A stretch of DNA of 64,000 nt from Burkholderia cepacia (GTDB taxonomy: Bacteria; Pseudomonadota; Gammaproteobacteria; Burkholderiales; Burkholderiaceae). A program made the position numbers and the translations under genes. This document shows positions 46,247-56,527 of this stretch, piece by piece. The stretch lies in NCBI RefSeq assembly GCF_029962485.1, contig NZ_CP073638.1:1-64000 (forward strand), in the 5' to 3' direction. The stretch's first letter is position 1. Every line of letters begins with the position of its first letter. The notes below the pieces were generated by a model. The model was given only the letters and a program-made list of their open reading frames with translations. It searched no databases and was not told the DNA's origin.

Positions 46247-47335
46247 ATGACGACACCCGAAGCCCAGCCGCGGATGACCGCGGTCGTTTGCCACGGCCCC
46301 GAGGATTACCGCGTCGAGCAGGTCGCGAGGCCGCGACCCGGTACGAACGAGCTCGTGATCCGCATTGCCGCATGCGGGATCTGCGCGAGCGACTGCAAGT
46401 GCTATACGGGCGCGAAGATGTTCTGGGGCGGCCCGAACCCGTGGGTGAAGGCGCCCGTGATTCCCGGCCATGAATTCTTCGGCTACGTCGAAGCGCTCGG
46501 CGACGGCGCGGCCGGGCATTTCGGCGTGGCAATGGGCGATCGCGTGATCGCCGAGCAGATCGTGCCGTGCGGCAAGTGCCGCTATTGCAAGTCGGGCCAG
46601 TACTGGATGTGCGAAGTGCACAACATCTTCGGCTTCCAGCGCGAAGTCGCCGACGGCGGGATGGCCGAGTACATGCGGATTCCGCCGACCGCGATCGTCC
46701 ACAAGATCCCGCTCAGCGTATCGCTCGAGGACGCGGCGATCATCGAGCCGCTGTCGTGCGCGATCCATACGGTGAACCGCGGCGACGTCCAGCTCGACGA
46801 CGTCGTCGTGATTGCGGGGGCGGGCCCGCTCGGCCTGATGATGACGCAGGTCGCGCACCTGAAGACGCCGAAGAAACTCGTCGTGATCGACCTGATCGAC
46901 GAGCGACTCGAACTTGCGCGGCAGTACGGCGCCGACGTGACGATCAACCCGAAGCGCGACGACGCGCGCGAGATCGTCAGGTCGCTCACCGACGGCTACG
47001 GCTGCGACGTCTACATCGAGACGACCGGCGCGCCCGTCGGCGTGAACCAGGGGCTCGACCTGATCCGCAAGCTCGGCCGCTTCGTCGAATTCAGCGTGTT
47101 CGGCGAGGATACGACCGTCGACTGGTCGATCATCGGCGACCGCAAGGAGCTCGACGTGCGCGGCGCGCACCTTGGGCCATACTGCTATCCGGTCGCGATC
47201 GACCTGCTCGCGCGCGGGCTCGTCACGTCGAAAGGCATCGTCACGCACGGTTTCGCGCTCGAGGACTGGGACGACGCGATCCGCGTCGCGAAATCGCCGG
47301 AATCGATCAAGGTGCTGCTGAAGCCGGCCCGCTGA
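46247..47335 (+). CDS. zinc-dependent polyol/alcohol dehydrogenase
   Basis: 362-residue medium-chain dehydrogenase. Catalytic zinc ligands lie in CGICASD and GHEFFGYVE; the structural zinc has four Cys (CGKCRYCKSGQYWMC). The Rossmann motif is AGAGPLGLMM, with VIDLIDERLE suggesting NAD preference. It resembles sorbitol, threitol and erythritol dehydrogenases. With the downstream kinase and SDR it would oxidise the imported polyol to a ketose before phosphorylation. Confidence 0.88.
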   Translation: MTTPEAQPRMTAVVCHGPEDYRVEQVARPRPGTNELVIRIAACGICASDCKCYTGAKMFWGGPNPWVKAPVIPGHEFFGYVEALGDGAAGHFGVAMGDRVIAEQIVPCGKCRYCKSGQYWMCEVHNIFGFQREVADGGMAEYMRIPPTAIVHKIPLSVSLEDAAIIEPLSCAIHTVNRGDVQLDDVVVIAGAGPLGLMMTQVAHLKTPKKLVVIDLIDERLELARQYGADVTINPKRDDAREIVRSLTDGYGCDVYIETTGAPVGVNQGLDLIRKLGRFVEFSVFGEDTTVDWSIIGDRKELDVRGAHLGPYCYPVAIDLLARGLVTSKGIVTHGFALEDWDDAIRVAKSPESIKVLLKPAR

Positions 47336-47366
47336 TGCGGCAGGCATGCGCCTCACCGGAGACATC

Positions 47367-48914
47367 ATGGAATACGTGATAGGCGTCGACATCGGCACGC
47401 AGAGTACCAAGGCGCTGCTGGTCGACCGGCATGGCACGATCGTCGCGCGGCGTTCGGCCGGCTACCAGCCCGACACGCCGCGCCCGCTGTGGGCCGAGCA
47501 GTGGCCGCAGGTGTGGTTCGACGCGGTGCTCGAATGCGTCGCGGGCTGCGTGAGCGACGCGCGCGCGCAGGGCGTGCCGGCCGACGCGATCCGAGCGGTG
47601 TGCGTGAGCAGCCTGTACGGCGGCTCGGGCATTCCGGTCGATATCGACATGCGGCCGCTGCATCCCTGCCTGATCTGGATGGACCGGCGCGCGACCGCGG
47701 AAGTCGACTGGGTCAACGAGCACGTGAACGTCGAGCGGCTGCGCGTGATCACGGGCAATGGCGTCGACAGCTACTATGGCTTCACCAAGATGCTGTGGCT
47801 GCGCGACCAGCGGCCGGACGTATGGGCGAACGTGCGCTATTTCCTGCCGCCGAACGCGTACGTGATCTACCTGCTGACCGGCGAGGTCGCGGTCGATCAC
47901 AGTTCAGCCGGCAATATCGGCGGCGTGTACGACGTCGCGCGCCGCGAGTGGTCCGACGATGCGCTCGACATGCTCGGCATTCCGGCGACGATGATGCCCG
48001 AGCGGCTCGTCGATTCGACGGACATCGTCGGCGGCATGCTGTCGCAATGGACGGAGCGGCTTGGGTTGCCGGCCGGCACGCCCGTCGTCGCGGGCGGCGT
48101 CGATGCGGCCGTCGCGACTTTCGCGGCCGGTGCGACGCGTACCGGGCAGCATGTCGCGATGATCGGCACCAGCATGTGCTGGGGCTACGTGAACCGGCAC
48201 GTCGATGCGCGGCACGGGCTCGTCAGCATGCCGCACGTGTTCGACGGGCAGCGCGACCTGTACGTGTTCGGCGGCTCGATAACGGCCGGCGCGTCGGTCG
48301 CATGGTTCCGCGACCAGTTCTGTCAGGCGGAAATCGATGCGGCGCGCCTGCTGCCGCACGGCGATCCGCACGTGCTGCTCGAGCAGGCGGCCGAAAACGT
48401 GACGGCCGGCGCCGACGGCGTGCTGTTCCTGCCGTATCTGATGGGCGAGCGCAGCCCGGTGTGGGATGCGCAGGCAAGCGGCGCGTTCGTCGGGCTGAGT
48501 CTCGCGCATACGCGCGCGCACCTGTATCGCGCGGTGCTCGAAGGAGTCGCATTTGCGTTGCGACACAACATCGAGGCCGGCCGCCGCGGCGCGGTTGCGC
48601 TGGACGACCGGTTGATCGTCGTCGGCGGTGCGGCGCATTCGGCGTTGTGGATGCAGATCATCGCGGACGTGACGGGTTTTCCGGTGTGGACGATCGAGCA
48701 GGATGTCGAAGCCGCGATGGGCGCCGCGCTGCTCGCGGGTGTCGGGGCAGGGCTCGTGTCGCATGACGATGCGCAGGGTGGCTGGGTCACGCTCGTCGAG
48801 CGCGCGCGGCCCGATGCCGCCAGCGCGAACACGTACGACGCGCGGTTCGCGCTCTACACGGCGCTCTATCCGACACTCAAGCCGATCATGCACAGGCTGG
48901 GCACATCATCATGA
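47367..48914 (+). CDS. FGGY-family carbohydrate kinase (xylulokinase-like)
   Basis: 515 residues. N-terminal ATPase motif VIGVDIGTQSTKALLVD, substrate-binding region CLIWMDRRA, phosphate-2 motif GGVDAAVATFAAG, and C-terminal VVGGAAHSALWMQIIADVTG. It is close to xylulokinases but could act on a tetrulose, given the dehydrogenase next to it. GGAG precedes ATG 47367, and the stop overlaps the next start (ATGA). Confidence 0.9.
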   Translation: MEYVIGVDIGTQSTKALLVDRHGTIVARRSAGYQPDTPRPLWAEQWPQVWFDAVLECVAGCVSDARAQGVPADAIRAVCVSSLYGGSGIPVDIDMRPLHPCLIWMDRRATAEVDWVNEHVNVERLRVITGNGVDSYYGFTKMLWLRDQRPDVWANVRYFLPPNAYVIYLLTGEVAVDHSSAGNIGGVYDVARREWSDDALDMLGIPATMMPERLVDSTDIVGGMLSQWTERLGLPAGTPVVAGGVDAAVATFAAGATRTGQHVAMIGTSMCWGYVNRHVDARHGLVSMPHVFDGQRDLYVFGGSITAGASVAWFRDQFCQAEIDAARLLPHGDPHVLLEQAAENVTAGADGVLFLPYLMGERSPVWDAQASGAFVGLSLAHTRAHLYRAVLEGVAFALRHNIEAGRRGAVALDDRLIVVGGAAHSALWMQIIADVTGFPVWTIEQDVEAAMGAALLAGVGAGLVSHDDAQGGWVTLVERARPDAASANTYDARFALYTALYPTLKPIMHRLGTSS

Positions 48915-49669
48915 AAACACGATTCGATTTCAGCGGTGCGCGGGTGCTCGTCACGGGGGCATCGAGCGGGATCGGGCGCGCGTGTGCGGTCGCGCTTGCG
49001 CAGGCGGGTGCACGGGTCGTCGCGGCGGCGCGCGACATGGCCGCGCTCGACACACTCGCCGGCGAGACCGCGTGCGAGACGTTGCATATCGATGTCGCTG
49101 GCGACGAGCATGCGATCGACGCCGCGCTCGCCGCACACGATGCATTCGACGGCCTCGTCAATTGCGCGGGGATCGCGTCGCTCGAACCGGCTCTGGATGT
49201 CGGCGCGGAGCATTTCGATCGCGTGATGGCCGTCAACGCACGCGGTGCGGCGCTCGTCGCACGGGCCGTCGCGCGCAAGATGATCGAACGCGACGGGCGC
49301 GGGGCGGCGCGCGCACGGGGCAGCATCGTCAACGTGTCGAGCCAGGCCGCACTCGTCGGCCTGCCCGCGCATCTGAGCTACTGCGCGTCGAAGGCAGCGA
49401 TGGATGCGATCACGCGAGTGCTGTGCATCGAACTCGGGCCGCACGGTATTCGTGTGAACAGCGTGAACCCGACCGTCACGCTCACGCCGATGGCGCAGTT
49501 CGCGTGGAGCGAACCGGAGAAGCGCGCGCCGATGCTGGCCGCGATTCCGCTCGGGCGCTTTGCTGAGCCGGACGAAGTCGTCAAGCCGATCCTGTTTCTG
49601 CTGAGCGATGCGGCGTCGATGATCAGCGGCGTGTCGCTGCCGATCGACGGCGGGTATACGTCGCGCTAG
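48911..49669 (+). CDS. short-chain dehydrogenase (L-xylulose reductase-like)
   Basis: 252-residue SDR: VLVTGASSGIGRACAVAL cofactor motif, NCAGIAS, catalytic Ser in NVSSQAALVG and YCASK with Tyr-Lys, and the C-terminal GVSLPIDGGYTSR. It resembles dicarbonyl/L-xylulose reductase. It is translationally coupled to the kinase and completes a catabolic module (dehydrogenase, kinase, reductase) for the transported sugar or polyol. Confidence 0.88.
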   Translation: MKTRFDFSGARVLVTGASSGIGRACAVALAQAGARVVAAARDMAALDTLAGETACETLHIDVAGDEHAIDAALAAHDAFDGLVNCAGIASLEPALDVGAEHFDRVMAVNARGAALVARAVARKMIERDGRGAARARGSIVNVSSQAALVGLPAHLSYCASKAAMDAITRVLCIELGPHGIRVNSVNPTVTLTPMAQFAWSEPEKRAPMLAAIPLGRFAEPDEVVKPILFLLSDAASMISGVSLPIDGGYTSR

Positions 49670-49726
49670 CCCGCGTCACGCGGTGGTCGCGCATGGCGGC
49701 GGAGGCGCGGGGCGGCCGGCGCGCGG

Positions 49727-49867
49727 CTAAACCGGGTCTTTGCTCGGCGGTCCGTCCGGTTGTTGCGGGTTGTCGTGATGACCGGGCGGCGACGACAGCG
49801 GGTCGTCTTCCGGATCGCGGTTCGGGTCGGCCGGTGGCTCGGGCGTCGGGGTCGTGTGGTCGGTCAT
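49727..49867 (-). CDS. small Pro/Asp-rich hypothetical protein
   Basis: A 46-codon ORF with an unstructured Pro-, Asp- and His-rich product (TPTPEPPADPNRDPEDDP). No domain and no clear ribosome-binding site. The clean composition and isolated position make it plausible, but it could be chance. Confidence 0.35.
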   Translation of the reverse strand: MTDHTTPTPEPPADPNRDPEDDPLSSPPGHHDNPQQPDGPPSKDPV

Positions 49868-50044
49868 GGAAAACTCGCGCAGTGCATGACGGCGGCGCGC
49901 GGCGGGTGCGCCTCGTCTCCGTTATAGGCAATCGGGCGTGCGTTTGCAGCGGATTCTTGCGGCGGGTTGGCGATCGTCGGCGAAGTTCGTGCATTGGCGG
50001 TTTTCGTGCGGGATCGCGCCGGGGCGGGCGCCGCACGACCGCGG

Positions 50045-50629
50045 TCAGCGCAAATCCGCCGGCGTGTCGACGTCGCGCAGGATGCCGGGGTCGTCGACGT
50101 CGAGCAGCTTGACCGGCGCGCTGGCGAACAGCGCACGGGCGCCCGTGTCGCCGTCGAGCGCGGCGAGCGCATCGAAGTGGTGCGCGGCGAAACCGACCGG
50201 ATGGCCGCGTACGCCGCGATGCGCGGGCGCGACGATCGAGGCGTTGTCGGCCTCGAGCGCGCGTGTGACCGTTTCGTACGTGGAAGCCGCGATCCAAGGC
50301 ATGTCGCCGAGCGCGACGAGCCAGCCGCTCGCGTCGGGCGTCGTGCGTACGCCGACGGCGAGGCTTGCGCCCATGCCGCGCAACGCGTCGGGCGCATAGA
50401 CGACCTGACAGCCGGCTTCGTTCAGCAGAATCGCGAGTTTCTCGGCGCCAGGGCGGACGACGGCGATCACGTCGGCCGTGGCTGCCGCGAGATGACGGGC
50501 GGCGGCGACCGCAACCGGCGTGCCGTCGGGCAGCAGCGCGAGCAGCTTGCTGTGCAGGCCGCTCGGGTCGAAGCGTTGACCAAGGCCGCCGGCGAGCAGG
50601 ACGCCGGTGGCGAGTGACGCATAGGACAT
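50045..50629 (-). CDS. MobA-like nucleotidyltransferase (MocA type)
   Basis: 194 residues with the NTP-transferase opening motif (GVLLAGGLGQRFDPSGLHSKLL), VVRPGAE, GMGASLAVGV and the metal-binding LGDMPWI. It resembles MocA/CoxI-type cytidylyltransferases that attach a nucleotide to molybdopterin. It could serve the molybdenum hydroxylase of this replicon (18926-21597), although the genes are not linked. Confidence 0.85.
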   Translation of the reverse strand: MSYASLATGVLLAGGLGQRFDPSGLHSKLLALLPDGTPVAVAAARHLAAATADVIAVVRPGAEKLAILLNEAGCQVVYAPDALRGMGASLAVGVRTTPDASGWLVALGDMPWIAASTYETVTRALEADNASIVAPAHRGVRGHPVGFAAHHFDALAALDGDTGARALFASAPVKLLDVDDPGILRDVDTPADLR

Positions 50630-50731
50630 CGGCGCGGGGGGAGTGAGGCAGGTGCCGCGATTGTGCGGGAGCGGGCGGGGATCGGCAAGTGAGGATGTTA
50701 CCGATTCGCGCCCGTCAGGCCGGAAAGACCG

Positions 50732-51502
50732 TCAGCGCGATGCCTCGTCGAGCATGCTTTCCTCGACAGGACCGTAAATGGCGTGCGATTCGTTCTGGAT
50801 GACGGCCCAATAGCGGTCGCCGAACGACCAGTGCCACCATTCGGACGGGTAATTCGTGAAGCCCGTGCTGGCCAGCGCGGCGATCAATATCTGACGATTG
50901 CGTGCGGCTGGGCGGCTGATGAACGCGTTGTGCGTGTAGCACGCGCCGGAGGATTCCTGGTCGGTGGCGTTCATGACGGTGCCCATGTCGGCTTCGATGC
51001 CGTCCACCGATATCAGTGAAATGTCGACGGCGGCGCCGGTCGGATGGGCGGCGACTTCGGGCGGCGCGACATAGTGGCTCGCGAGTTCGACCAATGCGTC
51101 GTCGGACGGCAGCGGATTCAGCGTCGCGCGCAATTGCGCGAGATGGCTCGCGAAGTACTCGCGCTGCAGGGCGAGCGGACGATAGCCTTCCTTCACGTAC
51201 AGGCGCAGGCCGGCGGGGAGCGCGTGCGCGGCGGCCACCAGCCGCTCGGCGACGCCGCGGCGCACCTTCAGGAAATGCGGGCTCGTGTTTTCGACGACGC
51301 TGCGGGTGAGGTCGACGGCGATGCGTTCATCGTAGGTGGCGAGATCGACAAACCCTTCGTGCGACTCCATCAGGGCGATCGACCGGACGGCAGGATCGGA
51401 GAGCGGTATCACGGTAGCGGGCAGGGCGGCGAGATGGTGATTGCGGGTCACGAGCCGATGTGGTGACGCGGCTGCGGTCGTTTTGGTCAGACGAATCGCC
51501 AA
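50732..51502 (-). CDS. VanX-type D-Ala-D-Ala dipeptidase family protein (M15D)
   Basis: Zinc peptidase expected to cut D-alanyl-D-alanine or related dipeptides. Metal and catalytic residues are in HPTGAAVDISLI (His, Asp) and EWWHWSFGD (Glu, His). The fold marker YVKEGYRPLALQREYF is present. The 256-residue reading begins at a TTG with no clear ribosome-binding site; GTG 51451 is possible and ATG 51370 would give a typical VanX length. No signal peptide is seen, so it should act in the cytoplasm. No vancomycin-resistance partners are nearby, so a peptidoglycan-recycling role is more likely. Confidence 0.82.
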   Translation of the reverse strand: MAIRLTKTTAAASPHRLVTRNHHLAALPATVIPLSDPAVRSIALMESHEGFVDLATYDERIAVDLTRSVVENTSPHFLKVRRGVAERLVAAAHALPAGLRLYVKEGYRPLALQREYFASHLAQLRATLNPLPSDDALVELASHYVAPPEVAAHPTGAAVDISLISVDGIEADMGTVMNATDQESSGACYTHNAFISRPAARNRQILIAALASTGFTNYPSEWWHWSFGDRYWAVIQNESHAIYGPVEESMLDEASR

Positions 51503-51557
51503 TATGCCAGAGTCCGGCCGAGGACGTGCGGCGGTTGGGTACGTGGGCGGGTGGCGC

Positions 51558-51953
51558 TCACCAGAGCGTCTTGACGTGCGCGTACGCGCGGATTTTTTCG
51601 TCGCGGGTGATCAACTGCGCGCCAAGCCGACGCGCGGTCGCAACGATCATGCGGTCGGCCGGATCCTTGTGGAACGTGCCGGGCAGGTCGGTGGATTTCG
51701 CGGCGATGTCGGCATCGACGGGCACGAAGCGCATGCCGTCGATCTGCGCGACGGTGGCGAGCCACGCGTCGACATCCATCGTCAGCGCGAGGCGGTCGTT
51801 GCGCACCAGCATCGCAATCTCCCACGCGGAGATCGCGGATGCGGCGAGCGCACCTTCGCTCCGTGCGCGATCGATCGCGCTGCGCGCTTTCTTGCTGAGC
51901 GAAGGATCGCCCGCCACCCACCACACCAACGCATGCGTATCCAGCACAATCAC
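51558..51953 (-). CDS. VapC-type PIN-domain toxin
   Basis: 131-residue PIN-domain ribonuclease with acidic residues in the expected places (VLDTHALVWW; AWEIAML; DPADRMIVATA; TRDEKI). The GTG at 51953 overlaps the antitoxin stop (GTGA) and follows GGGAGG, so I prefer it to the TTG upstream. It cuts RNA and is neutralised by the partner antitoxin. Confidence 0.88.
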   Translation of the reverse strand: MIVLDTHALVWWVAGDPSLSKKARSAIDRARSEGALAASAISAWEIAMLVRNDRLALTMDVDAWLATVAQIDGMRFVPVDADIAAKSTDLPGTFHKDPADRMIVATARRLGAQLITRDEKIRAYAHVKTLW

Positions 51954-52189
51954 CGCGACGCCTCCCAATCATCTTCCGCAATCGGATCGAGAGGATTGTC
52001 GTAGCGCATGACCGAGCCGCGCAATATGTCCAACGGCTGAGCCTCGCGTGCGTGATACGGCCTGATCTCGAGCGTCGGCTTGCCGTGGTCGGTGACGATC
52101 AGGCTTTCACCCGACGCCTCGACGAGCCGGAAGTATTCGAGCGCGCGAGCCTTGAATTCGGATTTCGATACGGGAGCGTGCGGCATCAT
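51950..52189 (-). CDS. Phd/YefM-type antitoxin of the PIN toxin
   Basis: 79 residues. The N-terminal DNA-binding part (SKSEFKARALEYFRLVEASGESLIVTDHGKP, cited here as residues 8-38) is of the Phd/YefM type, and the acidic C-terminus should wrap the toxin. The pair is expected to repress its own promoter. The stop overlaps the toxin start. Confidence 0.85.
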   Translation of the reverse strand: MMPHAPVSKSEFKARALEYFRLVEASGESLIVTDHGKPTLEIRPYHAREAQPLDILRGSVMRYDNPLDPIAEDDWEASR

Positions 52190-52280
52190 GATATGAGCAT
52201 GGTCATTTGACGATGGTCATTTTAGTCATGGATTCCGACGCGGCGCAAGCGCCCGGGGCAGACAGCGTTACCCGTTCGCG

Positions 52281-52964
52281 CTACGCGTCCGCCCACTTCC
52301 TCAACAGGTTGTGATAAATCCCCGTCAACGCAATGACCATTGGATCCTTCGCGCCTTTTTCCGCGGAAAGCGCCTGAATCTGCGTATCGAGCTGGAACAA
52401 CAGCGTGCGATCGCCGTCGTCGCGCACCATGCTTTGGATCCAGAAGAACGACGCCACACGCTCGCCGCGCGTCACCGGTGTCACGTGATGCAGGCTCGAC
52501 GCCGGATACAGCACGAGATCGCCGGCCGGCAGTTTTGCGCGATGCACGCCGTACGTATCCTCGACACACAGCTCGCCACCGTCGTACGCATCGGGTTCCT
52601 CGAGAAACAGCGTCGCCGACAGGTCGCTGCGCACGCGGAAATCCGTGCCGCGCAGCAGCCGGATCGCGTTGTCGACGTGCGTGTCGAACGTCTCGCCACC
52701 TGCGTAGCGATTGAACAACGGTGGAAAGACCTTCAACGGCAGCGCTGCCGAAAAGAACAGCGGATTGCGTGCGAGCGCGTCCTGGATCGCGTCGCCCACC
52801 GCGCGTGCGGCAGGCGAGCCTTCCGGCAATTGCCGGTTGCGTTTCGCGAGCGCCGACTGCGCGCCGGACGTCGCGTTGCCGTCGACCCACTCGGCCGCAT
52901 CGAGGTGGTCGCGGCATTGCGCGACCTGCGCCTTGGTCAATACGCCGGGGATATGAAGCATCAT
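52281..52964 (-). CDS. piuC: PiuC-like Fe(II)/2-oxoglutarate-dependent hydroxylase
   Basis: 227-residue PKHD-type dioxygenase with iron ligands His-x-Asp in [10 protein letters not shown] and the distal His in [11 protein letters not shown]. The ending KWADA is typical. PiuC genes follow TonB siderophore receptors and are induced by iron starvation; the substrate is not established. The start overlaps the stop of the Sel1-repeat gene. Confidence 0.92.
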   Translation of the reverse strand: MMLHIPGVLTKAQVAQCRDHLDAAEWVDGNATSGAQSALAKRNRQLPEGSPAARAVGDAIQDALARNPLFFSAALPLKVFPPLFNRYAGGETFDTHVDNAIRLLRGTDFRVRSDLSATLFLEEPDAYDGGELCVEDTYGVHRAKLPAGDLVLYPASSLHHVTPVTRGERVASFFWIQSMVRDDGDRTLLFQLDTQIQALSAEKGAKDPMVIALTGIYHNLLRKWADA

Positions 52965-53728
52965 GTTGCGGATTCCATGCTGTGCGGCTGCGGCTGCGGC
53001 TGCAACTGCAGCGCCGCCGCACGAAATGCGTCGATCGGCGACGACGCGAGATACGCGTGCATCTTCGCGACGAACGCGGGGGTAGCGGTGGCCGGCACGC
53101 GTGCGAGCCACGCGAGTGCTTCGTCGATGTGCCCGCGCTCGGCGAGCAGCCGCGCATGGTTGAACTGGCCGCGGAAGTCGCCGGCAACGGCGGCGCGGCG
53201 ATAGTGGTCGAATGCGGCGTCGGTGTCGACCGCGACGACCCAGCCATCTTCGTAGAAGCCGCCGATCAGGTTGATCGATTTCGCATGGCCGAGTGCGGCC
53301 GCACGGCGGAACCAGTCGAGTGCGTCGGTGCGGTTCTCGTCGACGCCGTTGCCGAGCGCGAGCGCCGTCGCGTAGTTGTACATGCCCCAGTCGAGCCCCG
53401 CGTGCGCGGCGAGCCGGTACCAGTACACGGCGACCGGCGCGCACGCGGCCGTGCCCCAGCCGAACTCGTAGCAGCGGCCGAGCATGTTCATCGCCATCGC
53501 GTGGCCGGCCCGCGCCGCGTGCCGGAACCAGTTGAACGCGGCCGCCGGATCGCGCGCGACGCCGTGCCCGTCGAGCAGGTACTGCCCGTAGACGGCCTGC
53601 GCCTCGACGATGCCGTTGTCGGCGGCCGCCGCGACCCACGCGGCGGCGCGCTCGGGCGGCCCGGCCAGGATGTCGGCGAACTCGCGCGGCGAAACCGACG
53701 CGAGCGCCTTCAGCGACACGGCCTCCAT
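52961..53728 (-). CDS. Sel1-repeat (TPR-like) protein
   Basis: 255 residues with four or five Sel1-type helical repeats ([69 protein letters not shown]). No signal peptide. Set between the receptor (3-bp gap) and piuC (overlap), it is part of one iron-controlled operon and may act as a partner or scaffold for PiuC. Confidence 0.87.
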   Translation of the reverse strand: MEAVSLKALASVSPREFADILAGPPERAAAWVAAAADNGIVEAQAVYGQYLLDGHGVARDPAAAFNWFRHAARAGHAMAMNMLGRCYEFGWGTAACAPVAVYWYRLAAHAGLDWGMYNYATALALGNGVDENRTDALDWFRRAAALGHAKSINLIGGFYEDGWVVAVDTDAAFDHYRRAAVAGDFRGQFNHARLLAERGHIDEALAWLARVPATATPAFVAKMHAYLASSPIDAFRAAALQLQPQPQPHSMESAT

Positions 53729-53731
53729 CGA

Positions 53732-55978
53732 TCAGTAGCGCGCGTTCAGCGTGACGAACGCCGAGCGGCCCGGTGCGATCGACGCATAGTGCGCCGGGTA
53801 CGCCTGATCGAAATACGTGCGGTTGAACAGGTTGTTCACGTTCAGTTGCAGGTCGAGCTTCTTGTTGATCCGGTACTGCGCCATCGCGTCGAAGCGCCAG
53901 TAAGAGGGCACGGCACGCAGGTTGGCGGGATCGCCGAAGACTTCCGACATGTAGAACGCACCGCCGCCGACCGTGAACTTCGGCGTCACGTCGTAGTTCG
54001 ACCACATCGTGAGGCTGTGCTTCGGCGTGTTCGGGAAGCGGTTGCCGTTGTTCGCGCTGTCCTTGCCGTTGTCGCGCAGCTCGCTCTTCATGTACGTGTA
54101 GCCGCCGAACACCTGCCATTGCTTCGTGATCTGGCCGGCGAGGCCGAGTTCGAGACCCTGCACGCGCTTGTTGCCGACCATCGCGTACTGGTTGTTCGGC
54201 AGCGTCACGCGCGCATTCGTCGTGTCGATCTGGAACAGCGCGGCCGTCAGCGACAGCTTGTCGTTCAGCACGTTCCACTTCGTACCGAGCTCGATGCTGC
54301 GGTTCTTTTCCGGCGACAGTTGATCGGCGTTCGAGCCGACGCCGCCGCGGCCCGGCGTGAGCGACTGCGTTTCGCTGCCTTCGCCGAGCAGCATGCCGGC
54401 CGGCGTCGACGATGTCGCGTACGACGCATAGATGCTGCCGTTCTGCGCGGGCTTGAACACGAGGCCGGCCTGCCAGTTCACGAGCGTGTCGTCGCGCGTG
54501 GTGGTCTTGCCGCCGTTGGCCTTGGTGTCGGTGAAGCGGGTCGAGTAGTCGTCGACGCGCACGCCGGCGTTGACCTGCCAGCGCGGCGTGATCTCGATCG
54601 TGTCGAAGCCGTAGATCGACTTCGTCGTGGTGCGTGCATGCGCGTAGTCGTTGTTGCGCGTGATCGAACCGGCCCACGGGTCGTTCGGGTTCGGCGACCA
54701 CAGGCTCGTGCAGTTGTAGCCCGATGCGGCGCCGATGCCTTTCTGGCAGATCTTGCCGGTGTCGGTCGCGACGTTGTACGAGTCGCGCTTGCCCCATTCG
54801 CGCGACAGTTCGATGCCGGTCGTGAAGCTGTGCTTGAACGGGCCCGTGCGGAATTCGCCGAACAGCTCGGTCAGGTTCGCGAGGCTGTTGATCGAGCTGG
54901 CGCGGTTGTTGTTGCGTCGCCAGACCTTGCCGTTCACCACGTTGCCCTGGCTGTCGTCCGGCTGCGTCCAGATGTAGTCCTGCGTCGATTCCGTGTAGCG
55001 CGTGGTGTTGCGGATCGTCAGCGACGATGTGATGTCGTGCTCGATCTTGATCGTGCTGATGTCCGACGTGGTCTTGCGGAAATCGCGGTCGATCAGGCCG
55101 TAAAAGTTGTGGCGATCGACGGGCGCCGGATAGATCGTGTCGACGTTTGCGGGCTTGTTCGACGTCGTATAGAAATACGGGATGCCGCTGTCCGGCATGT
55201 CGTCCGTCGACAGGTGGTAGTAGCTCGCGGTTACGCGCGTCGGCGTGCCGAGGCCGAACGCGATCGACGGCGCGACGCCCCAGCGCTCGTTGTTGACGGC
55301 GTCGCGGCCGGCGACGTCGTTGTTGTGGCTCATCAGGTTCAGGCGGAACGCGGCGTGATCGGCGAATTGCCAGTTGCCGTCGGCCGTGAAGCGGCGATAG
55401 CGGTCGGTGCCGAGGCCCGCGCTCGCGGCGGCCGTCGTGCCGAGGTGCGGGGCCTTCGTGATCAGGTTGATGCTGCCGCCTGCGCCGCCGCGGCCGCCGT
55501 ATGCGCCGTCGGAACCCTTGGTGATCTCGACGCGCTCGGTGTTGAAGATCTCGCGCGTGGTCGCGCCCGTGTCGCGCATGCCGTCGACGAACATGCTGCC
55601 CTGCGTGTCGTAGCCGCGGATGAACGGACGGTCGCCGAGCGGGTTGCCGCCTTCGCCGGCGCCGAACGTGATGCCGGGCACGGTGCGCAGCGCTTCGGTC
55701 AGCGTCGACGCGCCGCTGCTCTGGATCAGTTCCTGCGGGATCACGGTGACGGACTTCGGCGTGTCGACGAGCGGTGCGGTGAATTTCGCGGAGGCGGAAA
55801 AGTCGGCCTTGTAGCTGTGCTCGGTCTTGCCCTGGATCTCGATCGGCGCGAGATGGCCTTCGGTACTGGCGGGGGCGGGCGGCGGCGTGCCGTCTGCCGC
55901 GAATGCCGGGCTTGCGGCGAGCACGCTGCACAGGGTGGTGAATTTGCCGAGCTTCAACTCGTCGGGACGTGACTTCAT
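53732..55978 (-). CDS. TonB-dependent catecholate siderophore receptor (Fiu/PiuA type)
   Basis: 748-residue outer-membrane receptor. A signal peptide (cleavage near AFA-ADGT) is followed by a plug domain ([58 protein letters not shown] cited in parts) and a 22-strand barrel ending in an aromatic residue (NARY). This family imports ferric catecholates and often catechol-bearing antibiotics. It leads the receptor-Sel1-piuC operon, with a Fur-like site upstream. Confidence 0.93.
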   Translation of the reverse strand: MKSRPDELKLGKFTTLCSVLAASPAFAADGTPPPAPASTEGHLAPIEIQGKTEHSYKADFSASAKFTAPLVDTPKSVTVIPQELIQSSGASTLTEALRTVPGITFGAGEGGNPLGDRPFIRGYDTQGSMFVDGMRDTGATTREIFNTERVEITKGSDGAYGGRGGAGGSINLITKAPHLGTTAAASAGLGTDRYRRFTADGNWQFADHAAFRLNLMSHNNDVAGRDAVNNERWGVAPSIAFGLGTPTRVTASYYHLSTDDMPDSGIPYFYTTSNKPANVDTIYPAPVDRHNFYGLIDRDFRKTTSDISTIKIEHDITSSLTIRNTTRYTESTQDYIWTQPDDSQGNVVNGKVWRRNNNRASSINSLANLTELFGEFRTGPFKHSFTTGIELSREWGKRDSYNVATDTGKICQKGIGAASGYNCTSLWSPNPNDPWAGSITRNNDYAHARTTTKSIYGFDTIEITPRWQVNAGVRVDDYSTRFTDTKANGGKTTTRDDTLVNWQAGLVFKPAQNGSIYASYATSSTPAGMLLGEGSETQSLTPGRGGVGSNADQLSPEKNRSIELGTKWNVLNDKLSLTAALFQIDTTNARVTLPNNQYAMVGNKRVQGLELGLAGQITKQWQVFGGYTYMKSELRDNGKDSANNGNRFPNTPKHSLTMWSNYDVTPKFTVGGGAFYMSEVFGDPANLRAVPSYWRFDAMAQYRINKKLDLQLNVNNLFNRTYFDQAYPAHYASIAPGRSAFVTLNARY

Positions 55979-56091
55979 GGTGCGCTTCGACCTCGCGGTG
56001 TGGCCCCGGGGCGGTGCGCTGCGGAAATGTGCACGCCATCGGGAATTATTACGATTTGTTTTCAGGCGGCATTCTATGTAATTTCAAGTTA

Positions 56092-56117
56092 AATGAGAAG
56101 CGTTCTTGTTCTCGTTT
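56092..56117 (-). promoter_or_regulatory. candidate Fur box upstream of the siderophore receptor
   Basis: An AT-rich segment with AATGAGAAGCG and TTCTTGTTCTCGTTT resembles a degenerate Fur operator (GAGAA/TTCTC arms). It is 114 bp before the receptor start. The match is partial, but the operon type is known to be iron-regulated. Confidence 0.5.
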
Positions 56118-56287
56118 GTTGGGGAATTGTTGACGAATGTGAAAGGGGGGTGTGGCGGCGAGATTGGCCGAACGGCCGGATATGAAGGGCTTGTCGGGCC
56201 GGTTAGAGTGGCTGTGTCGCGGTTCACCTGGTATGACAGCAGATTGCTAACATGACTGCATTGAAAGCAATCTTGACGAGGCGCATC

Positions 56288-56527
56288 ATGCCGGTGATCA
56301 CCGTTCGAAATCTGCCCGATGAAGTGCATCGAGCACTTCGCATTCGCGCGGCCCAGCATGGCCGCAGCACCGAAGCCGAAGTACGCGACATTCTCGAACA
56401 GGCCGTGCTTCCAGGCGGGCGGCTGAAGCTGGGAACGATGCTGGCGGCAATCGGGCAGGAGGCCGGCGGATTCGATTTCGACGCCCAGCGCGACAAGACG
56501 CCCGCCGATCCGATGAGCTTCGAATGA
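56288..56527 (+). CDS. FitA-like ribbon-helix-helix antitoxin
   Basis: 79 residues beginning MPVITVRNLPDEVHRALRIR, the Arc/FitA ribbon-helix-helix DNA-binding pattern. A toxin-binding tail ends in PADPMSFE. The start chosen has GAGG 7 nt upstream; an upstream ATG (56252) lacks one. The stop overlaps the toxin start (ATGA). Confidence 0.85.
   Translation: MPVITVRNLPDEVHRALRIRAAQHGRSTEAEVRDILEQAVLPGGRLKLGTMLAAIGQEAGGFDFDAQRDKTPADPMSFE

Noticed and set aside
50732..51502. vancomycin-resistance VanX
   Set aside because: Catalytic motifs fit the family, but there is no vanH, vanA or vanRS nearby, and the Gram-negative outer membrane already excludes vancomycin; a peptidoglycan-turnover dipeptidase is more likely.
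52281..56039. 1252-residue continuous ORF on the minus strand
   Set aside because: It is PiuC plus antisense-frame readthrough of the Sel1 and TonB receptor genes; only the last 227 residues are protein-like.
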